Origin: Pedobacter sp. Leaf170
Lineage (GTDB): Bacteria > Bacteroidota > Bacteroidia > Sphingobacteriales > Sphingobacteriaceae
NCBI RefSeq assembly: GCF_920984665.1
Contig: NZ_CAKLBP010000002.1
Location: 762,351-826,350 of the forward strand
Direction of reading: 5' to 3'
Length of the DNA stretch: 64,000 nucleotides
Each line of letters starts with the position of its first letter. The stretch's first letter is position 1. This document shows, in pieces, positions 1 through 8,496 of the stretch. Position numbers and translations under genes: made by a program. The notes beneath the pieces are model-generated. The model was not told where the DNA came from. It was given only the letters and a program-made list of their open reading frames with translations, and did no database searches.

Positions 1-1178
1 CAGCTTTAGCATTTAAAATTGCAACTGACCCATTCGTAGGTCGTTTATGTTTCATCCGTGTTTATTCTGGTAACTTAGAGGCAGGTTCTTACGTTTATAA
101 CACTCGTTCAGAGAATAAAGAACGTATTTCTCGTATCTTCCAAATGCATGCGAACAAGCAAAACCCTGTGCCTAATGTGGCTGCTGGTGATATTGCTGCG
201 GTAGTTGGTTTTAAAGATATCAAAACTGGTGATACACTATGTGATGAGAAAAACCCAATCATTCTTGAGTCTATGAACTTCCCTGAGCCTGTTATCGGTT
301 TAGCTATTGAGCCTAAAACTCAAGCTGATGTTGATAAATTAGGTATGGGCTTATCTAAATTGGCTGAAGAAGATCCTACATTTAGAGTCCAAACTGATCA
401 AGAAACTGGCCAGACTGTAATTTCTGGTATGGGTGAGCTTCACTTAGATATTCTAATTGACCGTTTAAAACGTGAATTTAAAGTAGAAGTAAACCAAGGA
501 GCACCACAAGTAGCTTACAAAGAGGCAATCTTTGGTACTACTCAACACCGTGAAACTTACAAAAAGCAATCTGGTGGTCGTGGTAAATTTGCTGATATCC
601 AGGTTATTATTTCTCCAATCGATGCTGATTTCGAAAAAGGTGGTTTGCAGTTTGTAAACGAAATTACAGGTGGTTCAATTCCACGTGAGTTTATCCCTTC
701 TGTAGAGAAAGGTTTCGCTTCTGCAATGTCGAATGGTGTGTTAGCCGGTTATCCACTTCCTGATATGAAAGTACGTTTGATTGATGGTTCATTCCACGCA
801 GTCGATTCAGATGCTTTATCATTCGAGCTTGCTGCTCGTATGGCATATCGTGAGGCTTTACCTAAATGTAAACCTACTTTGATGGAGCCAATTATGAAAA
901 TCGAAATCTTAACCCCTGAAGAAAACATGGGTGATGTTATCGGTGATATGAACCGTCGTCGTGGTCAGTTACAAGGTATGGATACTCGTAATGGTGCACA
1001 AGTTATCAAAGCATTAGTTCCACTATCAGAAATGTTTGGTTATGTAACGCAGTTACGTACAATCACTTCAGGACGTGCAACTTCTACAATGGAATTTGAT
1101 CACTACGAGCCAGCGCCTAAAAACGTACAAGACGAAGTAATTGCTAAGTCTAAAGGGAGAATTAAATCAGAAGACTAA
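1..1178 (+). CDS. fusA: Elongation factor G, C-terminal part (5' end outside window)
   Basis: GTPase that drives ribosome translocation in the cytoplasm. The reading frame is open from base 3 and has no start here, so the gene begins upstream. The 391 visible residues start in domain II (around [15 protein letters not shown]) and continue through domains III to V. The domain III/IV motifs [20 protein letters not shown] and [15 protein letters not shown] are present, and the C-terminus [20 protein letters not shown] is typical. About 45% of a ~700-residue EF-G, including the GTPase domain, is missing. It is followed by rpsJ after a 150-bp gap that holds a palindromic element, so fusA and rpsJ form the visible end of a str-type operon. 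Identification is certain. Confidence 0.97.
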   Translation, partial: ALAFKIATDPFVGRLCFIRVYSGNLEAGSYVYNTRSENKERISRIFQMHANKQNPVPNVAAGDIAAVVGFKDIKTGDTLCDEKNPIILESMNFPEPVIGLAIEPKTQADVDKLGMGLSKLAEEDPTFRVQTDQETGQTVISGMGELHLDILIDRLKREFKVEVNQGAPQVAYKEAIFGTTQHRETYKKQSGGRGKFADIQVIISPIDADFEKGGLQFVNEITGGSIPREFIPSVEKGFASAMSNGVLAGYPLPDMKVRLIDGSFHAVDSDALSFELAARMAYREALPKCKPTLMEPIMKIEILTPEENMGDVIGDMNRRRGQLQGMDTRNGAQVIKALVPLSEMFGYVTQLRTITSGRATSTMEFDHYEPAPKNVQDEVIAKSKGRIKSED

Positions 1179-1180
1179 TT

Positions 1181-1272
1181 CGCCCCTCCCTAACCCTCCC
1201 CAGAAGGGAGGGAATTAAAAATAATATTGCACTTGCTACCTCCCTCTCCTCTGGAGAGGGTTGGGGTGAGGC
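1181..1272. repeat. Imperfect palindromic intergenic element (CCCTCC / GGAGGG type)
   Basis: Left arm about 1183-1212 (CCCCTCCCTAACCCTCCCC then AGAAGGGAGGG) and right arm about 1239-1271 (CCTCCCTCTCC then TGGAGAGGGTTGGGGTGAGG). The two arms are near reverse complements of each other, and each also folds on itself. The element is GC-rich in an AT-rich gap, and it lies inside the fusA-rpsJ transcript. It resembles the dispersed REP-like sequences common in Bacteroidetes genomes. That is recollection, and only one copy is in this window. Confidence 0.7.
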
Positions 1273-1327
1273 TTAATCCGATTCCTGTTGTTAATAGCTC
1301 TAACAGGGAATCATAATTAAAAATAAG

Positions 1328-1633
1328 ATGAGCCAAAGAATCAGAATTAAATTAAAATCTTACGATTACAACTTAGTAGATAAATCTGCTGAGAAAATCG
1401 TAAAAACTGTTAAACCTACGGGTGCAGTTGTAAGTGGACCGATTCCACTTCCTACAGAGAAAAAAATCTTTACTGTATTACGTTCTCCACACGTAAACAA
1501 AAAAGCTAGAGAGCAGTTCCAATTATGCGCTTACAAACGCTTATTAGATATTTATAGCTCTAACTCTAAAACGGTTGATGCTTTAATGAAACTTGAATTA
1601 CCAAGCGGTGTTGAAGTTGAAATCAAAGTTTAA
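1328..1633 (+). CDS. rpsJ: 30S ribosomal protein S10
   Basis: Small-subunit head protein, also the NusE antitermination factor. Its 101 residues match the usual length. Typical segments are [20 protein letters not shown] at the N-terminus, the loop [23 protein letters not shown], and an [11 protein letters not shown] end. The ATG lies at the end of an AT-rich stretch with no Shine-Dalgarno, as usual for the phylum. In most bacteria rplC follows directly. Here a terminator follows within 20 bp and rplC is 11.5 kb away. Confidence 0.98.
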   Translation: MSQRIRIKLKSYDYNLVDKSAEKIVKTVKPTGAVVSGPIPLPTEKKIFTVLRSPHVNKKAREQFQLCAYKRLLDIYSSNSKTVDALMKLELPSGVEVEIKV

Positions 1634-1651
1634 TTGATTTTAAAAGAACTG

Positions 1652-1684
1652 AAGCCTTCGATGAAAATCGAGGGCTTTTTTTTG
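1652..1684 (+). terminator. Intrinsic terminator after rpsJ
   Basis: AAGCCTTCGAT and ATCGAGGGCTT pair (one mismatch) around a GAAA loop and are followed by a run of nine T. This ends the fusA-rpsJ transcript before the next gene. Confidence 0.9.
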
Positions 1685-1731
1685 TACCATCTTTTTTGAA
1701 ACAATGGATGCTGGTTATGGGTTTAATTTGT

Positions 1732-1989
1732 ATGAGCAAGCAAGAAAACAAGCCAGAGCACACGCAAGAAAATTTACCTATTGAAGGACAAGATTTTGCA
1801 GATCCTAAAGAAGAAATAAATAAAAAGCCGTCATCTCATGGAGAGGTAGCTAATCAAAAAGGTGGAGATTTCTCTGATCTAGAGGAAAGCAGAATGGAAA
1901 ATCCTCCGGAAAAAAGAGATACTAATGGTTCAGATAAAGATGATGTAGATGATTTAGCTGGAAATGTAAAACAAGAAGATGGTGTCTGA
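1732..1989 (+). CDS. Small acidic, disordered hypothetical protein
   Basis: I do not recognise a family. The frame is open from a TTG at 1696, but the upstream part (MLVMGLIC) overlaps the promoter/terminator zone. The ATG at 1732 gives an 85-residue protein of uniform composition, so I prefer it. The product is rich in Glu, Asp, Lys and Asn, without hydrophobic segments or cysteine, and looks intrinsically disordered. Its composition resembles the proteins at 2916-3164 and 3439-3828, which suggests a small set of related stress-type hydrophilic proteins. It is convergent with the response regulator, 7 bp apart. Function unknown. Confidence 0.6.
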   Translation: MSKQENKPEHTQENLPIEGQDFADPKEEINKKPSSHGEVANQKGGDFSDLEESRMENPPEKRDTNGSDKDDVDDLAGNVKQEDGV

Positions 1990-1996
1990 TTAATGG

Positions 1997-2656
1997 TTAA
2001 TCGATAATTCTATTCCGCACTACAAAGTTTATCAAGGCCGCTGTATTTTTAGTACCGGTTTTATCAAGCAAGTTTTGCCTGTTGCCTTCGATGGTTCTTT
2101 TGCTGGTAAATAATTTATCAGCAATTTCACTATTGGTAAAGCCTTGTGCAATTAAATTTAGGATTTCTATTTCTCTTTTAGAAATATCAACGTTAGCTTT
2201 AATTTTTTGGGCATTGTAATCCTGAGAAGCATCGGCCTGTGCCAGCAAATTTAAAGAAATGCCAGTGCAGATATATTTGTAACCACCGGTAGTTTGCTGG
2301 ATAGCGAATATAATCTCGTCAATGTTTACATTTTTAAGGAGATATCCATGTGCACCAGCTTTTAAGGCCTGGTTAACATATTTTTCATCCTCAAGCATTG
2401 TCAAAATGAGTACTTTAATATCTGGATAGCTTGAACGAAGCGCAGCAATAAGTTCGATGCCGTTCATATCTGGCATATTGATGTCAGTCAATATCAAATC
2501 TGGTTCAACACCCGATTCTAATAAACTTAAAACCTCTTCTCCGTTCTTCGCCTCGGCTATAATTTTAATGTTTTCCTCTTTTTCTAAGAGTGCCGCGATT
2601 CCATTCCTAACAATGGTATGATCCTCAGCGAGTAATACTTTAATATGATTTTTCAA
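1997..2656 (-). CDS. NarL/FixJ-type response regulator (REC-LuxR HTH)
   Basis: A two-component transcription regulator of 219 residues. The receiver domain covers about residues 5-122: acidic pair E11-D12, phosphoacceptor D58 in LILTDINMPDMNG, T86, and K108 in GYLLKN. A LuxR-type helix-turn-helix follows (about 155-212) with SKREIEILNLIAQGFTNSEI and the recognition helix TSKRTIEGNRQNLLDKTG. All residues for phosphorylation are intact. No histidine kinase is in the window, so it is an orphan here. Its neighbours are small hydrophilic proteins, which could be targets. That link is inference from position only. Confidence 0.93.
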   Translation of the reverse strand: MKNHIKVLLAEDHTIVRNGIAALLEKEENIKIIAEAKNGEEVLSLLESGVEPDLILTDINMPDMNGIELIAALRSSYPDIKVLILTMLEDEKYVNQALKAGAHGYLLKNVNIDEIIFAIQQTTGGYKYICTGISLNLLAQADASQDYNAQKIKANVDISKREIEILNLIAQGFTNSEIADKLFTSKRTIEGNRQNLLDKTGTKNTAALINFVVRNRIID

Positions 2657-2915
2657 TTTCGGTTACAAAAAACTAGTTAGTCGATCTCAAATATCGAAAT
2701 ATTTTAAAACGTAAAGGCCCGTGTTTGTACTTCAAATTGTTGTATTAATACGTATTAATTATACTTCGTATAAGTAAACAAAACCAACGTACTTTTGTTT
2801 AGATTTTCATTTTTTTCCTTCTTTAATTTTGCACTGCTTAAGCAGAAAAAAGAATTAAACCTTTTAAAATTTTAGATGTTATTATGTTAATACATCCTAC
2901 CTAAAAATACCTGAA

Positions 2916-3164
2916 ATGAATACGAATAAAGAAAATAGCGGAGGTTCAAATAAAGAGCATAAAGCAAACATCGATTTAGATAATGATACTTATGGTCATA
3001 GCTCAAACAATGAAGCTTTTAAAAGGAAAGATGAACCAGCTCATGATGGAGAAGATAATATTGATGCATCAGGAAAACTAAAAGATAAAAATCTTACAGA
3101 AAGTGATGATTTATCGAGTAGAAATAAGGGGGAGAATAAGGGAATTGGCGGTAAAGAACAATAA
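2916..3164 (+). CDS. Small hydrophilic, disordered hypothetical protein
   Basis: 82 residues, beginning MNTNKENSGGSNKEHK, almost entirely polar (Asn, Asp, Lys, Glu, Ser, Gly) and without any hydrophobic core. It is divergent from the response regulator across a 259-bp gap. That gap contains TAATTTTG at 2824-2831, which fits the -7 element of the phylum, but the nearest TTTTG (2793-2797) is 26 bp upstream rather than the usual ~19, so the promoter is uncertain. No family recognised. Confidence 0.6.
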   Translation: MNTNKENSGGSNKEHKANIDLDNDTYGHSSNNEAFKRKDEPAHDGEDNIDASGKLKDKNLTESDDLSSRNKGENKGIGGKEQ

Positions 3165-3186
3165 TATTCTTTTGCAAATATTAATA

Positions 3187-3220
3187 TATCTATTGATGAA
3201 CGATTATTCATCAATAGATA
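3187..3220. terminator. Bidirectional hairpin between convergent small genes
   Basis: A perfect 14-bp inverted repeat (TATCTATTGATGAA, loop CGATTA, then its complement) in the gap between the plus-strand gene ending at 3164 and the minus-strand gene ending at 3234. It is AT-rich with a weak T tract, and its position suits termination from both sides. Confidence 0.7.
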
Positions 3221-3233
3221 AGATTTAATTTAT

Positions 3234-3428
3234 TTAGTACATGCCGCTCGTCTGGTTCAGATCCTGCTTCACATTTTCACCAAATCGTTTCGCTCTATCA
3301 ATATAATCCGGAGCTTGTTCTTTTAAATCATCAACAATAGATTTTCCATCTATTCCTCTTTTTTTAGTTGCGTATTTGTACCCGTAAACAGCTGCTGCCC
3401 CAAGTATCACATATTTTAATAAACTCAT
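3234..3428 (-). CDS. Small membrane-anchored YtxH-like protein
   Basis: 64 residues. The N-terminus (LLKYVILGAAAVYGYKYATKK) is a single short membrane segment with a following Lys-rich cap. The rest is a polar helix (SIVDDLKEQAPDYIDRAKR) like the amphipathic stalk of YtxH-domain stress proteins. That family call is tentative because the protein is short. It lies 10 bp downstream of the 3439-3828 gene on the same strand, so the two are probably co-transcribed. Confidence 0.6.
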   Translation of the reverse strand: MSLLKYVILGAAAVYGYKYATKKRGIDGKSIVDDLKEQAPDYIDRAKRFGENVKQDLNQTSGMY

Positions 3429-3438
3429 TTTCTTTTTT

Positions 3439-3828
3439 TTATATTCCTGTATTTAAAGCATCATCCTCGTTTCTTTGCTTTATATTATTGCGTTGGGTGG
3501 TGTTAAAATCTTTAGATGAACTCCCAGTACCACTTGCAGCACTTTCAATCGTTGGGTTTTTATCTTTGCTATTATACGCATCATCACTTAAAGAATCTGC
3601 ACCCTGAGTTCCGGTATTGTCAAAGCCATCTCGGGCAACGATTTTAGTCGAAGTATTAGCATTTTTGCTGTCATTATTTTCAGTCGGCTCTTTGCCAAAT
3701 GAGGTAACCTCGTTACCATCATTACCGCTTTCAAAAGCTTTTTGAACATCAGATTTTACTTTTGCTTCATCGGTATTGCCAACAAAGCCTTCTAAATGTT
3801 CTTCTTTATTATAAATGCTCGTTTTCAT
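3439..3828 (-). CDS. Asn/Asp/Ser-rich disordered hypothetical protein
   Basis: 129 residues, highly polar, with no signal peptide or membrane segment. It begins MKTSIYNKEEHLEGFVGNT and then becomes low-complexity (NNDSKNANTST, SGTGSSSKDF). No family recognised. It is the first gene of a two-gene unit with the small YtxH-like membrane protein. Together with 1732-1989 and 2916-3164 it forms a group of disordered proteins around the response regulator, reminiscent of hydrophilic stress-protection proteins. That role is inferred from composition only. Confidence 0.6.
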   Translation of the reverse strand: MKTSIYNKEEHLEGFVGNTDEAKVKSDVQKAFESGNDGNEVTSFGKEPTENNDSKNANTSTKIVARDGFDNTGTQGADSLSDDAYNSKDKNPTIESAASGTGSSSKDFNTTQRNNIKQRNEDDALNTGI

Positions 3829-3978
3829 GTTGCTGTATCTTAATTAAAAAACAAGTAATTAGGTAAATGGTTTTGTTTTATTCGCTTTCATTCTTAGATA
3901 AATACAACTGTAGCGATAAAATTCTTCGTTATGAGTTTTCAGTTTTGCTTAACTTGCCAACCTAATAAAAGCTAATTC

Positions 3979-5322
3979 ATGGAGTGGAGTAAATTACTAT
4001 CAAATAAACGTTTTGGTCAGGAACAATATGGTGCAAGCAATGATAGGGCTCGTTCTGATTTTCAACGTGATTATGACAGGTTAATTTTTTCTTCACCGTT
4101 TAGAAGGTTGCAAAACAAAACACAGGTGTTTCCCTTGCCTGGAAGTGTTTTTGTACATAACCGTTTAACACATAGTTTAGAAGTTGCAAGTGTGGCCCGC
4201 TCTATGGCAAATCTTTTTCTCAATAAAGTGGAAGATAAAAATCCGGCATTAATTAAAAGTGTACCACTGATAAACGAAGCTGGAAACATTGTTGCTGCCG
4301 CGGCACTTGCCCATGATTTAGGTAATCCGGCATTTGGACATTCGGGCGAAGCAGCTATATCCCGTTATTTTACCGATGGAGATGGAAAAGCTTATCAACA
4401 GGAAATGAATGAATCTCAATGGCATGATTTAATAAATTTTGAAGGCAATGCAAATGCAATAAGAATTTTAACGCATCCACTAAAAGGAAAAGGAAATGAT
4501 GCCTACGCCTTAACTTACTCTACTCTGGCATCAATTGCAAAATATCCATGCGCATCAATAGCAGGCAAGCAAAAAGGATTATTACATCGCAAGAAATATG
4601 GTTTTTTTCAATCTGAACAGGAAAGTTTTTTAAAAATTGCTAATGAATTAGGGATGGAAAGGGAAGAAAGTGAGTTTTTGATTTATAAACGCCACCCACT
4701 TGTTTATCTTGTAGAAGCTGCAGATGATATTTGTTACAGCATTATTGATTTGGAAGATGCGCATCGGTTGAAAATTTTATCTTATGAAGAAGTGAGAGGT
4801 TTTTTGTTGCCTTTCGCCAATTCAAAAACCATAGAAGACAGACTTAAGAACGATTATGAAGATGATGATGCTAAAATTGGATTATTACGTGCGAAAGCAA
4901 TTAATACTTTAACCACAATTTGTGCAGGCCTATTTTATGATGAACAGGAGCATCTTTTAAGTGGGACTTTAAATAAAAGCCTGACGGATTTATTACCCGA
5001 ACCATATATTAGTGCCTGGAAAGCAATCGAGAAGATATCTGTCGAAAGAATCTATAATTTTTCATCAGTGATTCAAAAAGAAGTAGCGGGTTATAAAATA
5101 ATGGCTGGTTTGCTCGAAGAATTTGTTCCTGCACTTATTCACAACAACACACATTATTATAAGAAACTTGTTAAACTTATTCCAAAACAATACCATACAG
5201 ATAAAGAGGATATATATTCAAGAACCCAAAGTGTACTCGATTTTGTTTCCGGAATGACCGATTTGTATGCTGTTGATTTGTATCGGAACATTAAAGGCAT
5301 TTCTTTCCCTTCGGAAACTTAA
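3979..5322 (+). CDS. dgt: Deoxyguanosinetriphosphate triphosphohydrolase (dGTPase)
   Basis: HD-superfamily enzyme that hydrolyses dGTP to deoxyguanosine and tripolyphosphate in the cytoplasm. 447 residues. The N-terminal DRARSDFQRDYDRLIFSSPF and RRLQNKTQVFPL are hallmark dGTPase sequences. Metal ligands are visible as H65 (THSLEV), H112-D113 (AHDLGNPAFGH) and a later D in EAADDICYSI. Length and motifs fit the Dgt type 1/2 family. It stands alone between divergent and unrelated genes. Some homologues act in phage defence by depleting dNTPs, but nothing in the context supports that here. Confidence 0.93.
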   Translation: MEWSKLLSNKRFGQEQYGASNDRARSDFQRDYDRLIFSSPFRRLQNKTQVFPLPGSVFVHNRLTHSLEVASVARSMANLFLNKVEDKNPALIKSVPLINEAGNIVAAAALAHDLGNPAFGHSGEAAISRYFTDGDGKAYQQEMNESQWHDLINFEGNANAIRILTHPLKGKGNDAYALTYSTLASIAKYPCASIAGKQKGLLHRKKYGFFQSEQESFLKIANELGMEREESEFLIYKRHPLVYLVEAADDICYSIIDLEDAHRLKILSYEEVRGFLLPFANSKTIEDRLKNDYEDDDAKIGLLRAKAINTLTTICAGLFYDEQEHLLSGTLNKSLTDLLPEPYISAWKAIEKISVERIYNFSSVIQKEVAGYKIMAGLLEEFVPALIHNNTHYYKKLVKLIPKQYHTDKEDIYSRTQSVLDFVSGMTDLYAVDLYRNIKGISFPSET

Positions 5323-5570
5323 ATCATCGCCTTAGCGCTTTGGGGAATGTTTTTAGAAAATATTACTAATGCTGTTTTAATGTTATAACAGTCTTTGTGT
5401 AAAAATTTAATTTCATAATATTCATTTAACATACCATTATTAAAGTTTTTTTAATGCTTTAAAGGTTTTCGTGTAAACATCTCTATGTAGGATATACTAA
5501 TTCATAGATTTGAGAGTTAGGCCGTGCAATCATCCGCATGCTTACTCTAAAATGATCACATTCCTGTTAA

Positions 5571-7967
5571 ATGAAAAGAACTCTACTCACTGCTTTGCTA
5601 TTATTTGGCATGGCATTTTTTGTTAAGGCTCAAACTCCTCAGCTATTTAACTATCAGGGAGCTGCACGAAATTCAAATGGTACAGCACTGGCCAACAAAA
5701 ACATTACATTAAAAATCAGTATTCTTGATGCCTCGGCTAACGGACCTGCACAGTACTCCGAAGTACGAAGTGTGGTCACAAATGCTTTCGGGCTATACAG
5801 TGTTATTATTGGCAGCGCCGGTGCAACTTCCACAACAGGAACCATTGCAGGTGTTACCTGGGGCGCAAATTTAAAATTTATTAAAGTTGAAATTGATCCT
5901 GATAATGGAAACAATTTCAGCCTTGCAGGAACTGCCCAACTACTGAGCGTTCCTTATGCATTGTATGCTGCCAATGGCCCAACAGGAGCAAAAGGCGATA
6001 CAGGAGTTGCTGGACCTATAGGTTTAACTGGCCCTGCTGGTCCGCAAGGTGCAACTGGTGCACAGGGCATTAAAGGCGATACAGGAGCTGCTGGACCTAT
6101 AGGTTTAACTGGCCCCGCTGGTCCGCAAGGTGCAACCGGTGCGCAAGGCATTAAAGGAGATACAGGAGCTGCTGGACCTGCTGGATTAACTGGCCCCGCT
6201 GGTCCGCAAGGTGCAACTGGAGCGCAAGGCATTAAAGGAGATACAGGAGCTGCTGGACCTGCTGGATTAACTGGCCCCGCTGGTCCGCAAGGTGCAACCG
6301 GTGCGCAAGGCATTAAAGGCGATACTGGAGCTGCTGGACCTGTTGGTTTAAATGGTCCAGCTGGTCCTCAAGGCCCAGTTGGGGCAACTGGTGCCCAAGG
6401 TATTGCCGGCGTAGCAGGAGTTAAGGGCGATAAGGGCGATAAAGGCGATGCAGGTATTCAAGGTCCAGTCGGTCCATCAACTGGTGTCGCCGGAGGAGAT
6501 TTAGCAGGGAATTATCCAAATCCAACTATTGCTAATCTTCAGGGTAAAACACTTACCGCACCAAACCCTGTCAATAATCAGGTATTATTATATGATGGAG
6601 CTGTATGGAAACCGGTAACATTAGATGTAAGTAATATTGCAGGTGGCAAGGCACTTAACTCAACAGATTTAAGCATTGATGCAAATGGTGCTACAGCATT
6701 ATTAAAGGATGTAGTTATAAACATTAATAATGGAGCTGTTACTACAATTAAATTGGCAGATGGAGCAGTTACAACAACCAAATTAGCTGACGCAGCTGTA
6801 ACTTCAATAAAAATTGGTAATAAAGAAGTTAAAAATGCAAATATTGATGATGCAGCAGTTGGTACCTTACAACTTGCAAACGCATCTGTTTCTGTAGCTA
6901 AGCTTACAACTGCAGGGGTAACTGATGCGAATAAAGTATACATTACGAATGCAGCCACGGGTGTACCCGAATTAATCAGCAGAAATGCTTTTATAAATGC
7001 TTCAGGATGGGCACTAAGAGGTAATACCGGCAACCAAGATAATTTGACCAACTTTTTAGGTAATACAGATGATGTTGCAATCAATTTCACTGTAAATGGT
7101 CAAAAATCGGGTAGAATTGGAAACTCTGCTGATTTAAATATTTCTTATGGCTATAGAACGATAACAAATAACATTACTGGTTATTACAATAGTGCTTTTG
7201 GTAAAGAATCACTTTCACTAAATAATTCTGGCTATGAAAATAGTTCTTTTGGTTATTTAGCCATGCAAAGAAACATGAGTGGTTTTAATAACTCTGCATT
7301 TGGTTCACAGGCATTACTTGTTAATACTTCAGGCTCTGATAATACAGCAATTGGCACAAATTCTTTAATCAGAAATATTAGTGGAACAGGTAATACGGGT
7401 ATAGGAAGCGGCACCTTAACCTTTAATACCGGAAATAATAATACAGCAATCGGCCAACTAGCTGGTGCGGCAATTAGTAGTGGTACGGGTAATATTTTAA
7501 TTGGCAGCAACGCCGGAAGCTCACTTACAACCAACAACAATACATTAGTTATAGCAAATACCAATACAACACTGCCGTTAATTTTTGGGCAATTGGCAAC
7601 AAATGGTGGCGCACTAACTGTAAATAATAGTTTAGGCGTTACAAGCTCTGCACCATCAGCCTCAAGCACCTTAAACATTAATGGTTCATTTGCAACGGGT
7701 ATTTTAAGATACACAACAGGCGGAAGTTTAACATTAAATGAAAGTCATCACACAGTTAGAGTTTTAGGAGCGCTTGCAACTTCCATTGCTTTACCACTTG
7801 CGGGCGATGCAAAGGGTAGGATATATAGAATTATAAATGGCTCATCAGCTGCTGTGAATTTGGCAAACGTTGTACAACCAAATGGAACCGCCATACCAAC
7901 GCTTCCATCTAATGAGGTAATTACAATTCAAAGCGACGGAACGGATTGGGTAAAAATTTCGCAGTAA
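5571..7967 (+). CDS. Secreted collagen-like repeat protein with YadA-type head repeats
   Basis: Surface protein of 798 residues. A signal peptide ([21 protein letters not shown]) is followed by an ~110-residue beta domain ([12 protein letters not shown]). Next comes a collagen-like Gly-X-Y region (about residues 135-305) built of 27-residue units such as [19 protein letters not shown]. Asp/Ala-rich trimeric-stalk-like repeats follow ([20 protein letters not shown]). Then come about six head-like repeats of the form [10 protein letters not shown] / [10 protein letters not shown] (about 545-650), as in trimeric adhesin heads and tail fibres. A C-terminal beta domain ends [11 protein letters not shown] see no intramolecular chaperone domain. 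It is the first gene of a set with a CHU_C-domain protein (5 bp downstream) and a PorP/SprF protein. A trimeric surface fibre is the likely form. Confidence 0.85.
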   Translation: MKRTLLTALLLFGMAFFVKAQTPQLFNYQGAARNSNGTALANKNITLKISILDASANGPAQYSEVRSVVTNAFGLYSVIIGSAGATSTTGTIAGVTWGANLKFIKVEIDPDNGNNFSLAGTAQLLSVPYALYAANGPTGAKGDTGVAGPIGLTGPAGPQGATGAQGIKGDTGAAGPIGLTGPAGPQGATGAQGIKGDTGAAGPAGLTGPAGPQGATGAQGIKGDTGAAGPAGLTGPAGPQGATGAQGIKGDTGAAGPVGLNGPAGPQGPVGATGAQGIAGVAGVKGDKGDKGDAGIQGPVGPSTGVAGGDLAGNYPNPTIANLQGKTLTAPNPVNNQVLLYDGAVWKPVTLDVSNIAGGKALNSTDLSIDANGATALLKDVVININNGAVTTIKLADGAVTTTKLADAAVTSIKIGNKEVKNANIDDAAVGTLQLANASVSVAKLTTAGVTDANKVYITNAATGVPELISRNAFINASGWALRGNTGNQDNLTNFLGNTDDVAINFTVNGQKSGRIGNSADLNISYGYRTITNNITGYYNSAFGKESLSLNNSGYENSSFGYLAMQRNMSGFNNSAFGSQALLVNTSGSDNTAIGTNSLIRNISGTGNTGIGSGTLTFNTGNNNTAIGQLAGAAISSGTGNILIGSNAGSSLTTNNNTLVIANTNTTLPLIFGQLATNGGALTVNNSLGVTSSAPSASSTLNINGSFATGILRYTTGGSLTLNESHHTVRVLGALATSIALPLAGDAKGRIYRIINGSSAAVNLANVVQPNGTAIPTLPSNEVITIQSDGTDWVKISQ
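5994..6317 (+). repeat. Four 81-bp tandem repeats encoding collagen Gly-X-Y units
   Basis: Units 5994-6074, 6075-6155, 6156-6236 and 6237-6317 are nearly identical at the nucleotide level and encode [23 protein letters not shown] units of 27 residues. A fifth, diverged unit begins at 6318. The high identity shows recent duplication, so copy number is likely to vary between strains. Confidence 0.95.
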
Positions 7968-7972
7968 ATGCC

Positions 7973-8491
7973 ATGAAAAGATTATACTCATTCATCAGCT
8001 GTGCTTTATTAATAGCAATTGGTTTAGTTGCCCAAGCGCAAACCAGTATTCCGGCCAATCTTCCGCAGGTGATAAATGCTGCGAGCAATTATGGTAAAAT
8101 CAATAATTTATATTTTGATTTTTCAGTAGGAGAGATGGTATTGGTTGAAACTTTCCAATCAAGTAACATTGCGCTAACACAAGGGTTTTTACAACCGATT
8201 ATAATTTCTCAAACGGTAACAGATTTAATCATCACAAACAACTTTTTAACCCCAAATGGTGATGGTAAAAATGATTTCTTTGTGGTGAAGGGCTTAGAGA
8301 AATATTTAAATAATAAAATTAAGATTGTTGATAGAGCAGGAAGAGTTATTTATAGTGCCGTCAATTATCAAAACGATTGGGATGGATATTACAATGGGCA
8401 ACCGCTTGCAGAAGATACCTACTATTATCTTATCGATTTAGAAAATGCAGGTACTGTAAAAGGTTTTATATCTATTATTTATAAAAAATAA
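7973..8491 (+). CDS. Type IX secretion type-B sorting (CHU_C) domain protein
   Basis: 172 residues from the ATG at 7973 (the frame is open to 7946, but that extension overlaps the previous gene). Signal peptide MKRLYSFISCALLIAIGLVAQAQ. The middle has VGEMVLVETFQ...ALTQGFLQP, common before sorting domains. The C-terminus is a gliding-motility-associated C-terminal domain: LTPNGDGKNDFFVVKGL, then KIVDRAGRVIY, NDWDGYYNGQPLAEDTYYY. This domain directs export through the type IX system and is known to pair with PorP/SprF outer-membrane proteins. Here the next gene is one of those, 5 bp downstream. The protein is little more than a short domain plus the signal, which is unusual. It may anchor or guide the collagen-like fibre. 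Confidence 0.88.
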   Translation: MKRLYSFISCALLIAIGLVAQAQTSIPANLPQVINAASNYGKINNLYFDFSVGEMVLVETFQSSNIALTQGFLQPIIISQTVTDLIITNNFLTPNGDGKNDFFVVKGLEKYLNNKIKIVDRAGRVIYSAVNYQNDWDGYYNGQPLAEDTYYYLIDLENAGTVKGFISIIYKK

Positions 8492-8496
8492 CAGCT

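Noticed and set aside
3979..5322. dGTPase as part of a phage-defence island
   Set aside because: No defence-type neighbour, no mobile-element border and a normal full-length housekeeping-like enzyme.
5954..6313. Long minus-strand ORF rich in Pro-Ala
   Set aside because: It is the complement of the collagen-like repeats. Long open antisense frames are expected there, and it has no start context or family match.
5994..6317. CRISPR-like appearance of regular repeats
   Set aside because: The units are contiguous, in frame and coding, with no unique spacers.
6578..7714. Minus-strand ORFs across the stalk and head repeats
   Set aside because: Shadows of the repeat-coding frame on the other strand. 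No signal, no start site and no conserved motif.
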